DNA of 5,638 nt from Kouleothrix aurantiaca (lineage in GTDB: Bacteria > Chloroflexota > Chloroflexia > Chloroflexales > Roseiflexaceae): positions 1 through 5,638 of the forward strand of contig LJCR01000178.1 in NCBI GenBank assembly GCA_001399705.1, in the 5' to 3' direction. Below are positions 5,531-5,638 of this stretch, in pieces (position 1 is the first letter of the stretch; every line of letters begins with the position of its first letter). A program made the position numbers and the translations under genes. The notes beneath the pieces were generated by a model. It saw only the letters and a list, made by a program, of their open reading frames with translations. It made no database searches and had not been told where the DNA came from.

Positions 5531-5638
5531 ATTGCCAGCGCAATCGCCGCTTCGGCATCAAGCGCCTGCCCGAGCGCCCATGCCTCGGCAAACGCTGCCT
5601 CGCCCATTTGCACGCGCAAATCAGCCGTGGTCCGAGCA
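5506..5638 (-). CDS. C-terminal end of a gene, probably a large helical-repeat regulator (5' end outside window)
   Basis: The minus-strand frame is open from the window edge for 43 codons to TGA at 5506-5508. It contains a stretch of the form LRVQMGEAAFAEAWALGQALDAEAAIALAM. The pattern LR..xGExAFAxAWAxGxALxxExAIALAL is, from memory, typical of the extreme C-terminus of large TPR-containing ATPase regulators (LuxR/AfsR/adenylate-cyclase-like) that are common in Chloroflexota. The family call is tentative because only the tail is visible, but the reading frame itself is well supported by alanine-rich helical composition and high G/C at third positions. The last six residues derive from the adjacent CGTCGGT repeat. 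It is co-directional with the P450, about 200 bases upstream of it. Confidence 0.65.
   Translation of the reverse strand, partial: ARTTADLRVQMGEAAFAEAWALGQALDAEAAIALAMRQPTTDG

Overview
The window is a high-GC bacterial segment interrupted by one more A/T-rich insertion sequence. Gene styles and the dispersed-repeat types (a TGTCATTCTGA... palindromic element, CAGATTACG repeats, ACCGCAGAGAC-type sequence, heptanucleotide ACTGCCC arrays) suggest a filamentous Chloroflexota (Chloroflexia) or a similar repeat-rich environmental bacterium. This placement comes from recollection and style, not from a search.

Layout, left to right. Positions 3-89 hold the probable proline-rich tail of a gene that starts outside the window. 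Positions 138-2840 (+) are one uninterrupted reading frame made of two unrelated genes. The first half is a membrane PAS/HisKA sensor histidine kinase that stops just after the HisKA domain, before any ATP-binding domain. The second half is glucuronate (uronate) isomerase UxaC lacking its first roughly 40 residues, including the metal-binding His-x-His. The join lies at about 1533-1560, where both families plausibly carry a similar P-A-L-L-A-D-P stretch. It looks like a homology-driven deletion or an assembly chimera rather than a designed fusion.

Positions 2841-2937 are a short intergenic stretch with a hairpin (T-rich on the minus-strand exit side) and a compact palindrome. Positions 2938-3957 are a complete insertion sequence of about 1,020 bp: 18-bp perfect terminal inverted repeats, probable ACTT target duplication, and one intact DDE transposase (minus strand) most like the IS982 family. 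Positions 3966-4050 are a small palindromic repeat element. Positions 4078-5304 (-) encode a complete bacterial class I-type cytochrome P450. Upstream of it, 5332-5530 holds an operator-like palindrome and three kinds of low-complexity or dispersed repeat. Positions 5506-5638 (-) are the C-terminal end of another gene whose last codons lie in a CGTCGGT-type repeat.

The genes do not form an obvious pathway. The P450 stands alone with no ferredoxin or reductase in view. The transposase and P450 are co-directional and converge on the kinase/isomerase ORF. The point most worth checking is the kinase-UxaC junction.
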